A DNA stretch of 49,778 nucleotides. Origin: Cupriavidus gilardii (GTDB lineage Bacteria; Pseudomonadota; Gammaproteobacteria; Burkholderiales; Burkholderiaceae). Below the pieces are notes generated by a model that was given only the letters and a program-made list of their open reading frames with translations, was not told the DNA's origin and made no database searches. Location of the stretch: NCBI RefSeq assembly GCF_008801915.1, contig NZ_VZOV01000030.1:1-49778 (forward strand), read 5' to 3'. Positions 8,686-17,648 of this stretch are shown piece after piece (the stretch's first letter is position 1; every line of letters starts with the position of its first letter). A program made the position numbers and the translations under genes.

Positions 8686-8780
8686 GGGCGCCAGCTTAGC
8701 GGCGCGCGCGTGCGCGAAAAACCGGCTGTGCTGGAAACTTCGTCCGGCTGCCGGAACAATCGGCGCCGGGCGCACCCATG

Positions 8781-8803
8781 AAAAAACCGGCCCGCAGGCC
8801 GGT
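8781..8803 (-). terminator. terminator of the YTDGAR-repeat gene
   Basis: On the minus strand, GGCCGGT-type arms (8797-8803 and 8786-8792, 7 bp) close a 4-base loop, and the run of A at 8781-8786 gives TTTTTT in the transcript. It lies 32 bp after the stop at 8835. Confidence 0.85.
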
Positions 8804-8834
8804 CTTCATTGGCACGCCGCAGCGCGCGAGGACG

Positions 8835-9113
8835 TCAGGCGCCCTGGCCGAAGCGGTCGCGGTTGTCCGACACGTGGTCGGCGCGGGCGCCGTCCGTGTA
8901 GGCATCGACGCTGCGGGCGCCGTCGGTGTAGGCGTCCACCGTGCGCGCGCCGTCGGTGTACGGGTCGGCCTTGCCGACGTGCATCGACGCGCCTTCGAGA
9001 CGCAGCACGTCGCGATCGAGCGTGGTGGCGTGCAGCGCGGTGGCGGACAGGGACAGGCCGGCGGCGCAGAGCAGCGCGAAGGCCAGGCGACGGGGTTGTG
9101 CAAGAGTCTTCAT
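8835..9113 (-). CDS. small secreted protein with three YTDGAR repeats
   Basis: 92-aa precursor. Residues 1-29 form a signal peptide (RRLAFALLCAAGLSLSATALHA, likely cleavage after ALHA). The mature part has three 10-residue repeats, DPYTDGARTV, DAYTDGARSV and DAYTDGARAD, seen in DNA as a 30-bp period. The Asp/Tyr-rich repeats could bind metal or a surface ligand. I recall similar short repeat proteins in Cupriavidus and Burkholderia, some near metal-resistance genes, but cannot assign a function. Its own terminator lies at 8781-8803. Related DPYxxGA motifs recur in the protein at 28317-28709. Confidence 0.8.
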   Translation of the reverse strand: MKTLAQPRRLAFALLCAAGLSLSATALHATTLDRDVLRLEGASMHVGKADPYTDGARTVDAYTDGARSVDAYTDGARADHVSDNRDRFGQGA

Positions 9114-9294
9114 GGTTTTTTTCCTTTGATCAAAGCGGTGTGGCCGGCATCAGCCGACCACACCGCCCAAATCTACGCCCGTCGATGGCGTGGAAAAAGA
9201 GGCTCTGCAGCAACACACTGTTCAGGCATGCGGACAATGGCGGCCAACCCTCGTCCGGACAAGACCGCGCCGGCAGCAGCGGGACAGCGGGGCC

Positions 9295-9864
9295 TCAGAG
9301 CAGATGCCGCAGGCCGAACAGATTGACGCTCAGTCCCGCGATCACCATCAGCAGCACCTGGGCGAGGATGAACAGCACCAGCGGCGAGATATCGAAGCCG
9401 CCCAGGCGCGGGACCACGCGGCGGATCGGATCGAGCAGCGGATCGGTCAGTTGCTGGATCACCGGCGTGATCGGCGAATGCGGATTGACCCAGGACAGGA
9501 TCGCCATCAGCAGCGTGACCCACATCACCAGGCTGATGCCCCACTTGAGCACATTGAGCACCGCGATGCCGAGCACGGCGGGCAGCAGGCCGAGGGGGTT
9601 GCCGGCAGTCAGTCCGATGACGGCCAGCAGGAACACCACGGCGGTCAGCCAGGCCGCGACGACGGTGGCCCAGTCGATGCCGCCGACGCCCGGAATGATC
9701 CGCCGCAGCGGCCGCACCAGCCAGTCGGTGACCTGGAACACCGCATGCGAGATCGGGTTGCGCGCGGGCAAGCGCGTCAGTTGCATCCACAGCCGCAGCA
9801 GCAGCGCCATGCCGAAGAGCGTGAAAACGGTGTCGAGCAGAAAGATGGCGATTTGCGAGAGCAT
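9295..9864 (-). CDS. YggT family membrane protein
   Basis: 189-aa integral membrane protein with two YggT repeats: ARNPISHAVFQVTDWLVRPLRRIIPGVGGIDW (about residues 35-66) and NPHSPITPVIQQLTDPLLDPIRRVVPRLGGFDISP (about 125-160). Each is flanked by hydrophobic helices. The P(L/I)RR(I/V)(I/V)P motif is the family signature. The ATG at 9864 is chosen because the first helix (IAIFLLDTVFTLFGMALLL) begins there; GGAAA lies a few bases upstream. In other bacteria YggT genes often sit by proC, but not here. Its precise role is unknown; links to osmotic adaptation or division are known only for other members. Confidence 0.9.
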   Translation of the reverse strand: MLSQIAIFLLDTVFTLFGMALLLRLWMQLTRLPARNPISHAVFQVTDWLVRPLRRIIPGVGGIDWATVVAAWLTAVVFLLAVIGLTAGNPLGLLPAVLGIAVLNVLKWGISLVMWVTLLMAILSWVNPHSPITPVIQQLTDPLLDPIRRVVPRLGGFDISPLVLFILAQVLLMVIAGLSVNLFGLRHLL

Positions 9865-10069
9865 CGGATTTCCGTGGTCGTGACGCAGGTGTCTGCGGAC
9901 GCACAGATTCTGCCATAGCCCGCATGCCCCGCGTAGCGCAACGGTGGCCCGGGCCGCAGAGGCATGCCGGGGCGCCGCATCGTGCCTGACTGCCTTGCCG
10001 CGCACCTATAATGACGGCCGACTCCAGATTGCGGCCGCGCTGCCACGCCGGCCGCGCCAATCGCACGCC

Positions 10070-10522
10070 ATGACCCAGCCCCGTTCCCCGAGCGCCGCCG
10101 AGCTTGCCAAGCAGGACTTCGAGGCGTTGTCCGACTTCCGCTACCAGCTGCGGCGCTTCATGCGTTTCTCCGAAGACGCCGTGCGCGAGGAGGGCCTGAC
10201 CGTGCAGCAGTATCTGTTGCTGCTGCATATCCGCGGCTTTCCCGGGCGCGACTGGGCCTCGATCGGCGAGCTGGCGGAGCGGCTGCAGGCCAAGCAGCAC
10301 GGTGTGGTCGCGCTGGTCAATCGCTGCGAGGCGGCCGGGCTGGTCAAGCGCAAGACCAACGCGGCCGACCGCCGCGTGGTCCAGGTCCATCTGCAGCCCA
10401 AGGGGGAGCGTTGCCTGAATCGGCTGGCGCTGCTGCATCGGACCGAACTCGAATCGCTGCGCCACACCTTCCGCATCTCGCGGCTGACCGCCTTCAACGA
10501 CGACGGCGTGGCGCGCGGCTAA
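10070..10522 (+). CDS. MarR family transcriptional regulator
   Basis: 150-aa winged-helix protein. The helix-turn-helix and wing cover about residues 62-110 (SIGELAERLQAKQHGVVALVNRCEAAGLVKRKTNAADRRVVQVHLQPKGERCLNRL), with the DRR wing motif. A dimerisation helix precedes it (LSDFRYQLRRFMRFSEDAVREEGL). It ends 9 bp before the stop of the convergent dienelactone hydrolase gene. No operator palindrome was seen upstream and the target is unknown. Confidence 0.88.
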   Translation: MTQPRSPSAAELAKQDFEALSDFRYQLRRFMRFSEDAVREEGLTVQQYLLLLHIRGFPGRDWASIGELAERLQAKQHGVVALVNRCEAAGLVKRKTNAADRRVVQVHLQPKGERCLNRLALLHRTELESLRHTFRISRLTAFNDDGVARG

Positions 10523-10531
10523 GGCCGGCGC

Positions 10532-11272
10532 TCAGGCCGGCTGGGCCAGCGCTTGCGCGAGGAAGGTCAGCGCGCGGCCGTGGGCCAGCACCGCCGACGG
10601 CTGGTGATAGGAGCCGCGGGCCCAGCAGTTGAAGCCGTGGTCGGCACCGGGGTAGACGTGGACCTCGGCGCGCGGATTGCCAGCCATCGCGGCGCGCACC
10701 TGTTCGACTGCCTCGGGCGGAATATTGGCATCGTGCTCCCCATAGTGAAACTGGATCGGCACGCGTACCGCCCCCGCCTGGTCCAGCCGGCGCTGGATCC
10801 CGCCGCCGTAGTAGGGCACCGCCGCGTCGACCAGGCCACGTGCCGCGCTCAGATACGCCAGCAGACCGCCGAAGCAGTAGCCCACCGCGGCGATCCTGCC
10901 GTCCGCTCCGATCTGCGCGCGCAGCGCCTGCGCCGTCAGCGCGATGTCGTCGACGATCGCATCGGGGTCGGTGGCCTTGTACAGCGCCATCGCGCGCTCC
11001 TTGTCGGCGCCCGTATAGCCGAGCTCGATGCGCGGCGCCTCGCGCCAGAAGATGTCCGGCGCCATCACGACGTAGCCGTCCAGCGCGTACTGGTCGGCCA
11101 CCGCGCGGATATGTTGGTTGACGCCGAAGATCTCCTGGATCAGCACGATGCCCGGCGTGCCCGGGCGCGTGCCGCCGGGCGGCAGGCTCAGGTAGGCATC
11201 GAATGCATGCGAGTCGGTGCCGACGCGGATCCAGCGGCGCCGCGCATCGTTTGCGGACAGGGTTGCGGTCAT
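10532..11272 (-). CDS. dienelactone hydrolase family protein
   Basis: 246-aa alpha/beta hydrolase. The catalytic triad of the family is visible: Cys133 in GYCFGG, Asp181 in HYGEHDANIP and His212 in PGADHGFNC. The early IVLIQEIFGVNQHIR block is the DLH signature (the Glu that positions the Cys). The start at 11272 has GATGGAGGAAAACG upstream, a strong ribosome site. DLH enzymes open lactones such as dienelactone in chloro-aromatic breakdown, but many homologues act on other esters, and no chlorocatechol genes are adjacent. It converges with a MarR gene. Confidence 0.9.
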   Translation of the reverse strand: MTATLSANDARRRWIRVGTDSHAFDAYLSLPPGGTRPGTPGIVLIQEIFGVNQHIRAVADQYALDGYVVMAPDIFWREAPRIELGYTGADKERAMALYKATDPDAIVDDIALTAQALRAQIGADGRIAAVGYCFGGLLAYLSAARGLVDAAVPYYGGGIQRRLDQAGAVRVPIQFHYGEHDANIPPEAVEQVRAAMAGNPRAEVHVYPGADHGFNCWARGSYHQPSAVLAHGRALTFLAQALAQPA

Positions 11273-11503
11273 CGTTTTCCTCCATCGATAGGGCGGACAG
11301 GGTAAGACAAGCGGCGCGCGCTTGCCAAGCGCGCGCGGGCGGTCCCAGCCCCATCGAGGACGCTGCCCACATCGCGTGTAGGCGGATTCCGACAAGCGCC
11401 GGGGCCGGCGGCGGACGGCGGTTCGGTGCAGGGGTTGCCATACTGCTGGCGGAGGTCCGCCGGACATCCTGGTCCCGCCGCGCCTCCTTTCGTTTCCGCA
11501 GGG

Positions 11504-13897
11504 ATGTCGATGACCGCTGAAGACGCGCCTGAAGACCGGCATGGTGCAGCCGGCGTCGCGCGGACGGAGCGCCGCGATGGCGCGCCGCCCGCCGCCGGGC
11601 AACGTGCGCCGGCCGCCGCGGCCGAGCCGCTGCTGCAGCCCGGCCGCAATTGCTGGCGCATCGAACGCGCGTCGCGCTTCGCCATGCTGGTCGATGGCGA
11701 AGCGTACTTCCGCGCGCTGCGCTCGGCGCTGATCCAGGCGGAACACACGGTCTTCATCCTCGGCTGGGACATCGACAGCCGCTTCGAACTGGTGCCCGGC
11801 GGCGCCGACGACGGTTTTCCGCGCGGGCTGCGCGATTTCCTCGACGCGCTGGTGCGCCGCCGCCGCCGGCTGCGCATCTACGTGCTCAGCTGGGACTTCG
11901 CGATGGTCTACGCGATGGAGCGCGAATGGCTGCCGGCGGTCAAGCTGGACTGGCAGACCCATCGCCGGCTGTCGTTCCGCCTCGACGCCCGGCATCCGGT
12001 GGGCGCCTCGCATCATCAGAAGGTGGTCGTGATCGACCACAGCCTGGCCTTCGTCGGCGGGCTGGACCTGACGCGCTGCCGCTGGGATACGCCCTCGCAT
12101 GCGCTGCAGGACCCGCGCCGCGTCGATCCGGACGGCAAGCCCTATGGCCCGTTCCACGACGTGCAGGCGGTCGTCGAGGGCGACGTGGCGCGTGCGCTCG
12201 GCGAGATGGCCGCGGAGCGATGGCGCCGCGGCACCCGGCGCGAGCCGCGCGCACCCGACCCCGCCGATGCGCGCGGCCGGCGCTTGTGGCCCGACGGCGT
12301 CGCCCCGCTGCTGACCGATGTGCCGGTGGCGATCGCACGCACCGCGCCGGCGTTCGCCGGCGATCCAGGCGTCGGCGAGATCCGCGCGCTGCATCTGGAC
12401 GCGATCGCCGCCGCGCGCCGGACCCTGTATCTGGAGAACCAGTATTTCAGCTCCGGCGTGCTGGCCGACGCGCTGGCCGCGCGGCTGGCCGAGCCCGACG
12501 GACCCGAGGTGGTGCTGGTCTCGCGCCGCAGCGAAAGCGGCTGGCTGGAGGAGCACAGCATGGGCGTGCTGCGCGCCCGCGCGCATCGCAAGCTGCGCAG
12601 CGTCGATGGCGGCCATCGCTATCGGCTGTACTACCCGCATCTGCCCGGCGAGGGGGAACCCGGTCCCGACGGCGCCCCGCTGCCCGGCATCAACGTGCAC
12701 AGCAAGGTCATGGTGGTCGACGACACCTTGCTGACGATCGGCTCGGCCAATCTGAACAATCGCTCGATGGGGCTCGACACCGAATGCAATCTGGTGATCG
12801 AGGCGCGCGGGGATGCCCGCGTCGCGGCCGCGATCCGGGCAATGCGCGCGCGGCTGGTGGCCGAGCATCTGGCCTGCGATGCCGACGAACTGGCTGCCGC
12901 CCATGCACGCGGCGAGCCGCTGCACGACACCATCGCCCGATGTTATCGGGCCGGCCAGCGGACCCTGCAGGCGTTCGATCCGCCGCTGGTTCCAGAGGTC
13001 GACGCGGTGGTGCCCGACGAGCGGCTGCTGGACCCGATCGAGCCGATCGATCCGGACGGGCTGGTCGACGAATTCCTGACGCACGAGGCCCGTCCGCGGG
13101 TCATCGGACGGCTGGGCATGGCGATCCTGCTGCTGGTCGTGCTGGCGGGCCTGGCATTTGCATGGCGCTATACGCCGCTGCGCGAATGGGCGGATTTCCG
13201 CCGCGTGCTCGATGTGGTCGAGCGGATCCGCGACATGCCGCTGGCGCCGCTGGCGATGCTCGGCGCCTATGTTGCCGCGGGCCTGGTGATGGTGCCGGTG
13301 ACGCTGCTGATCGTGGTCACGGTGATCGTGTTCGGCCCGCTCAAGGGCGCGCTGTGCGCGCTCGGCGGCGTGGTGCTCAGCGCCGCCACCGGCTACGGCA
13401 TCGGCCGTTTCGTCGGCCGCGATGCGGTACGGCGCTATGCCGGCAAGCGCCTGAACGCGTTGAGCCAGCAGCTCGGCCAGCACGGCCTGCTGGCGATGGT
13501 GGTGCTCCGGCTGGTGCCGGTGGCGCCGTTCACGCTGGTCAATCTGGTGGTGGGGGCCTCGCGCATCCGTTTTCGCGACTGCCTGCTCGGCACGCTGATC
13601 GGCATGACGCCGGGCATCGTGATCTCGGCCTCGCTGGTGGACCGCATTGCCGCGGTGGCGCGCAACCCGAATCCGCTGACGGTGGCGCTGCTGCTGCTGG
13701 TGCTGCTGATCCCGCTGAGCGTGTTGTGGCTGCTGCGCCGGCGCCGGCGTGCGGATGCCGCCCAGGCGGCGCAGGCGGCCGAGGCCGCGCAGGCCGCCAG
13801 GGAGGCCCAGGTCGCGCAGGCGATGCAGCCGGCGCAGACCGCCCAGGCGGTGCACCGCGCTGCCATCGGCGAACCCCGCCATGGAGGGCATGCATGA
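11504..13897 (+). CDS. phospholipase D/cardiolipin synthase-like protein fused to a VTT (DedA-like) membrane domain
   Basis: 797-aa two-part protein. Residues about 55-500 hold a phospholipase D fold with both HKD motifs: His171-x-Lys173-x4-Asp178 in HHQKVVVID, and His399-x-Lys401-x4-Asp406 in HSKVMVVDD, each followed by GG/GSANLNNRS-type residues. Residues about 545-745 are a VTT/TVP38 (SNARE-associated) membrane domain with several helices and FVGRDAVRRYAGKRL. The last 45 residues are Ala/Gln-rich, likely coiled coil. The stop overlaps the next start as ATGA. The pair resembles E. coli clsB-ybhP, so membrane phospholipid synthesis or remodelling is likely. Start could be 11504 or 11510. Confidence 0.9.
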   Translation: MSMTAEDAPEDRHGAAGVARTERRDGAPPAAGQRAPAAAAEPLLQPGRNCWRIERASRFAMLVDGEAYFRALRSALIQAEHTVFILGWDIDSRFELVPGGADDGFPRGLRDFLDALVRRRRRLRIYVLSWDFAMVYAMEREWLPAVKLDWQTHRRLSFRLDARHPVGASHHQKVVVIDHSLAFVGGLDLTRCRWDTPSHALQDPRRVDPDGKPYGPFHDVQAVVEGDVARALGEMAAERWRRGTRREPRAPDPADARGRRLWPDGVAPLLTDVPVAIARTAPAFAGDPGVGEIRALHLDAIAAARRTLYLENQYFSSGVLADALAARLAEPDGPEVVLVSRRSESGWLEEHSMGVLRARAHRKLRSVDGGHRYRLYYPHLPGEGEPGPDGAPLPGINVHSKVMVVDDTLLTIGSANLNNRSMGLDTECNLVIEARGDARVAAAIRAMRARLVAEHLACDADELAAAHARGEPLHDTIARCYRAGQRTLQAFDPPLVPEVDAVVPDERLLDPIEPIDPDGLVDEFLTHEARPRVIGRLGMAILLLVVLAGLAFAWRYTPLREWADFRRVLDVVERIRDMPLAPLAMLGAYVAAGLVMVPVTLLIVVTVIVFGPLKGALCALGGVVLSAATGYGIGRFVGRDAVRRYAGKRLNALSQQLGQHGLLAMVVLRLVPVAPFTLVNLVVGASRIRFRDCLLGTLIGMTPGIVISASLVDRIAAVARNPNPLTVALLLLVLLIPLSVLWLLRRRRRADAAQAAQAAEAAQAAREAQVAQAMQPAQTAQAVHRAAIGEPRHGGHA

Positions 13898-14763
13898 GTC
13901 GGATCTATCCATTCCGTGCCGGCGACGTCGCGGAACCGATGCCGCAGACACCGAGGGAGGCAGCCGCCGCCGCGGCGCCGGCGCAGTTCCTGGTGGCCAG
14001 CTACAACATCCACGGCGGCATCGGCGTCGACGGGCGTTTCCTGCCGAAGCGGATCGCCGGCGTGCTGTCGGAACTGCAGGCGGACATCGTCGCGCTGCAG
14101 GAGGTCGAATCGCGCAGCACCGGCTTCGACATGCTGGCCTATCTGCGCGACGAAACGGGCTATCACGCGATTCCCGGACCGACGCTGACCCGGCACGACG
14201 GCGAATATGGCAACGCGCTGCTGACGCGCTTTCCGCCGAGCCGGGTCCGGCAGATCGATCTGAGCGTGGGCCGGCACGAACCGCGCGGCGCGATCGACGC
14301 GACGCTCAGCTGTCCCGACGGCGTCCATGCCGCGCCGCTGCGCGTGATCGCCACCCATCTGGGGCTATGGCCGGGCGAGCGCCGCATGCAGGTGCGCCGG
14401 CTGCTGACGTCGCTCGCGGAGCAGCCGGGCGTGCCCACCGTGCTGCTGGGCGACGTCAACGAATGGTTCCTGTGGGGCCGGCCGCTGCGCTGGCTGCACG
14501 CGTACTTCGACGGTGCGCCGCATGTGGCCACGTTCCCGTCCCGGATGCCGGTGCTGGCGCTGGACCGGCTCTGGTGCTGTCCGCGCTCGGTGCTGGCCTC
14601 GGTGTCGAGCCACCGCAGTCCGCTGGCGCGGATCGCATCGGATCATCTGCCGCTGCTGGCGCGGCTGCACGCGCGGCCGGCCGTGACGGCGGCCCCGACT
14701 TCCGCCGCGGTGGCGGACGAGGAAGAGGACCTGGCCAGGCAGGCCGATCAGCCGTCGCGATAG
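13894..14763 (+). CDS. endonuclease/exonuclease/phosphatase (EEP) family protein, YbhP-like
   Basis: 289-aa soluble EEP-fold hydrolase. The core begins at residue 30 with VASYNIHGGIGVDGRF. Metal and active-site motifs are LQEVES (Glu), THLGLWPGERRMQ (His), LLGDVNEW (Asp/Asn) and the closing IASDHLPLLARL (Asp-His). The ATG at 13894 overlaps the PLD/VTT stop and fixes the start. In E. coli the homologous ybhP overlaps the cardiolipin synthase gene clsB, which suggests a phosphodiesterase partner in lipid metabolism rather than a nuclease (inference). The 3' end overlaps the convergent sigma-54 activator gene by 16 bp. Confidence 0.88.
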   Translation: MSRIYPFRAGDVAEPMPQTPREAAAAAAPAQFLVASYNIHGGIGVDGRFLPKRIAGVLSELQADIVALQEVESRSTGFDMLAYLRDETGYHAIPGPTLTRHDGEYGNALLTRFPPSRVRQIDLSVGRHEPRGAIDATLSCPDGVHAAPLRVIATHLGLWPGERRMQVRRLLTSLAEQPGVPTVLLGDVNEWFLWGRPLRWLHAYFDGAPHVATFPSRMPVLALDRLWCCPRSVLASVSSHRSPLARIASDHLPLLARLHARPAVTAAPTSAAVADEEEDLARQADQPSR

Positions 14764-15794
14764 GCGTCCAGGCGGTTGTACAGCGTCTTCAGGCTGATGC
14801 CGAGCGCCTGCGCCGCGCGGCGCTTGTCGCCGTCGAAGCGGGCCAGCGTGGCGAGAATCAGGCCGCGCTGCGCATCGGCCAGCGTGGTGCCGATGCGCAC
14901 GTTCAGCACGCCGTCGGCCGCGGTGGGCAGCGGCGGCTGGGACGCGATGTTCGGGTTCGGCAGTTCGATCACGCGGTCGGCCAGGATGAAGGCGCGATAG
15001 ACCGTGTTGCGCAGTTCGCGCACGTTGCCGGGCCAGCCGTACTGGCACAGCCGCTCCAGCGCGCTGGCCGAGAACACCTTGTCGGTGCCTTCGGCGGCGT
15101 TGAGCTCGGCCAGGAAGTGCCTGGCCAGCGGAACGATGTCCTCGCGCCGTTCGCGCAGCGGCGGGATATGCAGCGGCACCACGGCGAGCCGGTACAGCAG
15201 GTCTTCGCGCAGCACGCCGCTGCGCACGGCTTCGAGCGGATCGCGGTTGGTCGCCGAGACGATGCGCACGTCGCAGACCACCTGGGCGTCGCCGCCGACG
15301 CGATGGAAGGTGCGCGTCTCCAGCACCCGCAGCAGCTTGATCTGCATGTCGGGGGCCATCTCGGTGACCTCGTCCAGGAACAGCGTGCCGCCGTGCGCCT
15401 GTTCGAAATAGCCGGCCTTCTGCTGCATCGCGCCGGTGAAACCGCCCTTTTCGTGGCCGAACAGTTCCGATTCGATCAGCGTCGGCGCGATCGCGCCGCA
15501 ATTGACGGCAACGAAGGGCTTGCCGCGCCGGTTGCTGCGCTCATGTATCGCGCGGGCCACCAGTTCCTTGCCGGTGCCGCTTTCGCCGACGGCCAGCATC
15601 GGCACATCGGTGGCGGCGACGCGCGGGATCTGCTCGAGCAGCCGGCGCATCGCCGGCGAGGTGCTGCGCCATAGCAGCGCAAAATCGTCGCGCGCGGGCC
15701 CGTGGCCGCCATCCTCGCGTGGGTGGTCCCGCGCGGATTCCCGATGACGGGAGCGCGTCGTGTCCGGCAGATCGTTCGAGGTGCTGGTCGACAT
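14748..15794 (-). CDS. sigma-54 dependent activator without receiver domain
   Basis: 348-aa AAA+ enhancer-binding protein. A short Arg/His-rich N-terminus (about 45 residues) replaces any sensor domain. Walker A GESGTGKE, the sigma-54 contact loop GGFTGA (usually GAFTGA), Walker B GGTLFLDE, sensor SATNRDP and the WPGNVRELRN arginine-finger region are all present. A Fis-type HTH (DKRRAAQALGISLKTLYNRLDAY) ends the protein. It lacks a receiver, so it may be constitutively active or controlled by partner binding or expression. It is divergent from a closely related NtrC-type gene (16142-17608), suggesting duplication and loss of the receiver. Start ATG 15794. Confidence 0.9.
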   Translation of the reverse strand: MSTSTSNDLPDTTRSRHRESARDHPREDGGHGPARDDFALLWRSTSPAMRRLLEQIPRVAATDVPMLAVGESGTGKELVARAIHERSNRRGKPFVAVNCGAIAPTLIESELFGHEKGGFTGAMQQKAGYFEQAHGGTLFLDEVTEMAPDMQIKLLRVLETRTFHRVGGDAQVVCDVRIVSATNRDPLEAVRSGVLREDLLYRLAVVPLHIPPLRERREDIVPLARHFLAELNAAEGTDKVFSASALERLCQYGWPGNVRELRNTVYRAFILADRVIELPNPNIASQPPLPTAADGVLNVRIGTTLADAQRGLILATLARFDGDKRRAAQALGISLKTLYNRLDAYRDG

Positions 15795-16141
15795 GTAGCG
15801 AAAGGCGGAGCGGAAATAGAAACGACAGTAGAGCCGGGCGGCCGGCGTGCGGTGGACGGGGTGGTGGCAGGCGTCCACGCCTCGCGAGCGCCGCATCGTG
15901 GCTCGCGTAACGCCATGCTAGCCTGCGATCGGGCCCGCCACCATTGCCGTTTGTCCGACAAGCCGGTCCGGCGCGCGCGGCGGCCGATGTCAGACTAACA
16001 CCGGTATGGCGGCGCTTGCCGCTTGCATAGAATGGGGTCTATTCAGGGCAGCAACGCCCGCCGCGGCGGCAACGGCTGCGGCGCCTGTCTCATTTCCACC
16101 ATTCCGGTCAAGGGTTTCAGCGGCCGGCATCAGTCAAGCCT
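15795..16141. other. intergenic region between two divergent sigma-54 activator genes
   Basis: 347 bp without a convincing gene. It must carry both promoters. A TGGC...TTGC pair near 16007 does not have the spacing of a -24/-12 promoter. No clear operator palindrome was found. Confidence 0.5.
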
Positions 16142-17608
16142 ATGCCTCACATCCTGATCGTCGACGACGACGAGAACACCTGTGCAGCGCTGGCCGAGAT
16201 CGCCGCGGCGGAGGGCTTCACCGCGGCCACCGCGGGGGACCTGCGCGAAGCGTGCCTGCAGATCGGCTGGCAGATGCCCGATGCGGTGCTGGCCGACCTG
16301 AAGCTGCCCGACGGCGACGGCAAGGATCTGTTCAACGAAGTCGGCTCGGCCGGCGTCGACATCATCCTGATGACCGGCTACGCCAGCGTCGAAAGCGCCG
16401 TCGAGGCGCTGCGTCTGGGCGCGACCGACTATCTGGTCAAGCCGATCAACGTGGCCCGCCTGCAGACGGTGCTCAAGCGCATCGCCACCACGGGCGACCT
16501 GAAGGCGGAAGTGCGCTCGCTGCGCGGCGAACTGCGCCGCTACGGCCGCTTCGGCCGGCTGCTGGGCAGTTCGGAGGCAATGCAGGCGGTCTATGACCAG
16601 ATCAGCAAGGTCGCGCCGACCGAGGCCACGGTGCTGCTGGTCGGCGAGAGCGGTACCGGCAAGGAGCTGGCCGCGCAGACCGTGCACGAGCTGTCGCCGC
16701 GCCGGCGCCAGCCTTTCCTTGCCGTCAACTGCGGCGCGATTTCGCCGAACCTGATCGAGTCCGAGATGTTCGGCCACGAGCGCGGCAGCTTCACCGGCGC
16801 CGAGCGCCAGCACAAGGGCTATTTCGAGCGCGCGGCCGGGGGCACGCTGTTCCTGGACGAAATCACCGAGATGCCGATCGAGCTGCAGGTCAAGCTGCTG
16901 CGCGTGCTCGAGGCCGGCACCTTCATGCGTGTGGGGACCAATCGCGAGTTGCGCGCCGACGTGCGCGTGGTTGCGGCGACCAACCGCAACCCGGAGGAGG
17001 CGGTCGCCGAGGGCAAGCTGCGCGCGGACCTGTACCACCGGCTCAACGTGTTCCCGATCGAACTGCCGCCGCTGCGCACGCGCGGCGACGATGTGGCGCA
17101 GCTGGCCGGGGCCTTCCTCGATCAGCTCAACGCGGAACACGGCACGCAGCGGCGCTTCGGGCCCGACGTGCTGGCCAATCTGCGGCTCCATTCGTGGCCG
17201 GGCAATGTGCGCGAGCTGCGCAACTTCGTGCAGCGCGCCTTCATCATGGCCGAGGACGACGTCATCGCCGAATCGCCGGTGCCGCTGCAGGCCGCCGCGT
17301 CGCAGGTGCCCGCTACGGCGATCGTCACGGTGCCGGTCGGCATGTCGCTGGCCGACGCGGACCGCGAGTTGATCTTCGCCACGCTCGAGCAATGCGCCGG
17401 CGTCAAGAAGCACGCGGCGGAAATCCTGGGCATCAGCCTGAAGACGCTGTACAACCGGCTCGAAGAATATGCGGCCGGCGGCAAGCTGCCGGAGTCGTTC
17501 AAGAGCTCCGGCAATGGCGCCAGCAATGGGGCCGGCAGCGGCCCTAACAACGGCCCCAGCAACGGCCCCAGCAACGGCGCGCACGAGCGCCCGCCCGCCA
17601 CCAGCTGA
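16142..17608 (+). CDS. NtrC-family response regulator, sigma-54 activator
   Basis: 488 aa. Receiver at residues 1-120 with Asp8-Asp10 acidic pocket, phospho-acceptor Asp52 (LADLKLP), Thr in LMTGYAS and Lys in YLVKPIN. AAA+ domain at about 145-380 with GESGTGKE, GSFTGA, GGTLFLDE and WPGNVRELRN. A Fis-type HTH follows (KKHAAEILGISLKTLYNRLEEY), then a disordered Gly/Asn/Ser/Pro tail with GPSNGPSNG repeats (about 460-488). It turns on sigma-54 promoters when phosphorylated. A histidine-kinase-like gene follows 109 bp downstream, but its catalytic part looks degenerate, so the true kinase may be elsewhere. Confidence 0.93.
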   Translation: MPHILIVDDDENTCAALAEIAAAEGFTAATAGDLREACLQIGWQMPDAVLADLKLPDGDGKDLFNEVGSAGVDIILMTGYASVESAVEALRLGATDYLVKPINVARLQTVLKRIATTGDLKAEVRSLRGELRRYGRFGRLLGSSEAMQAVYDQISKVAPTEATVLLVGESGTGKELAAQTVHELSPRRRQPFLAVNCGAISPNLIESEMFGHERGSFTGAERQHKGYFERAAGGTLFLDEITEMPIELQVKLLRVLEAGTFMRVGTNRELRADVRVVAATNRNPEEAVAEGKLRADLYHRLNVFPIELPPLRTRGDDVAQLAGAFLDQLNAEHGTQRRFGPDVLANLRLHSWPGNVRELRNFVQRAFIMAEDDVIAESPVPLQAAASQVPATAIVTVPVGMSLADADRELIFATLEQCAGVKKHAAEILGISLKTLYNRLEEYAAGGKLPESFKSSGNGASNGAGSGPNNGPSNGPSNGAHERPPATS

Positions 17609-17648
17609 CCACACACGAGACTGTCCTGCCCGCCCACCACGACAGAAG

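Noticed and set aside
8880..8970. 30-bp tandem repeats that could suggest a CRISPR array
   Set aside because: No unique spacers; the repeats are in frame and encode the YTDGAR units of a secreted protein.
10532..13951. Very long antisense open frame (over 1100 codons) across the PLD/VTT gene
   Set aside because: It is rich in Arg/His/Gln/Ala with no domain until its last part, which is the real dienelactone hydrolase. Long open frames on the opposite strand are usual in GC-rich genes.
16005..16030. Possible -24/-12 (sigma-54) promoter before the NtrC-type gene
   Set aside because: TGGC and TTGC elements are present but their spacing does not fit the GG-N10-GC rule.
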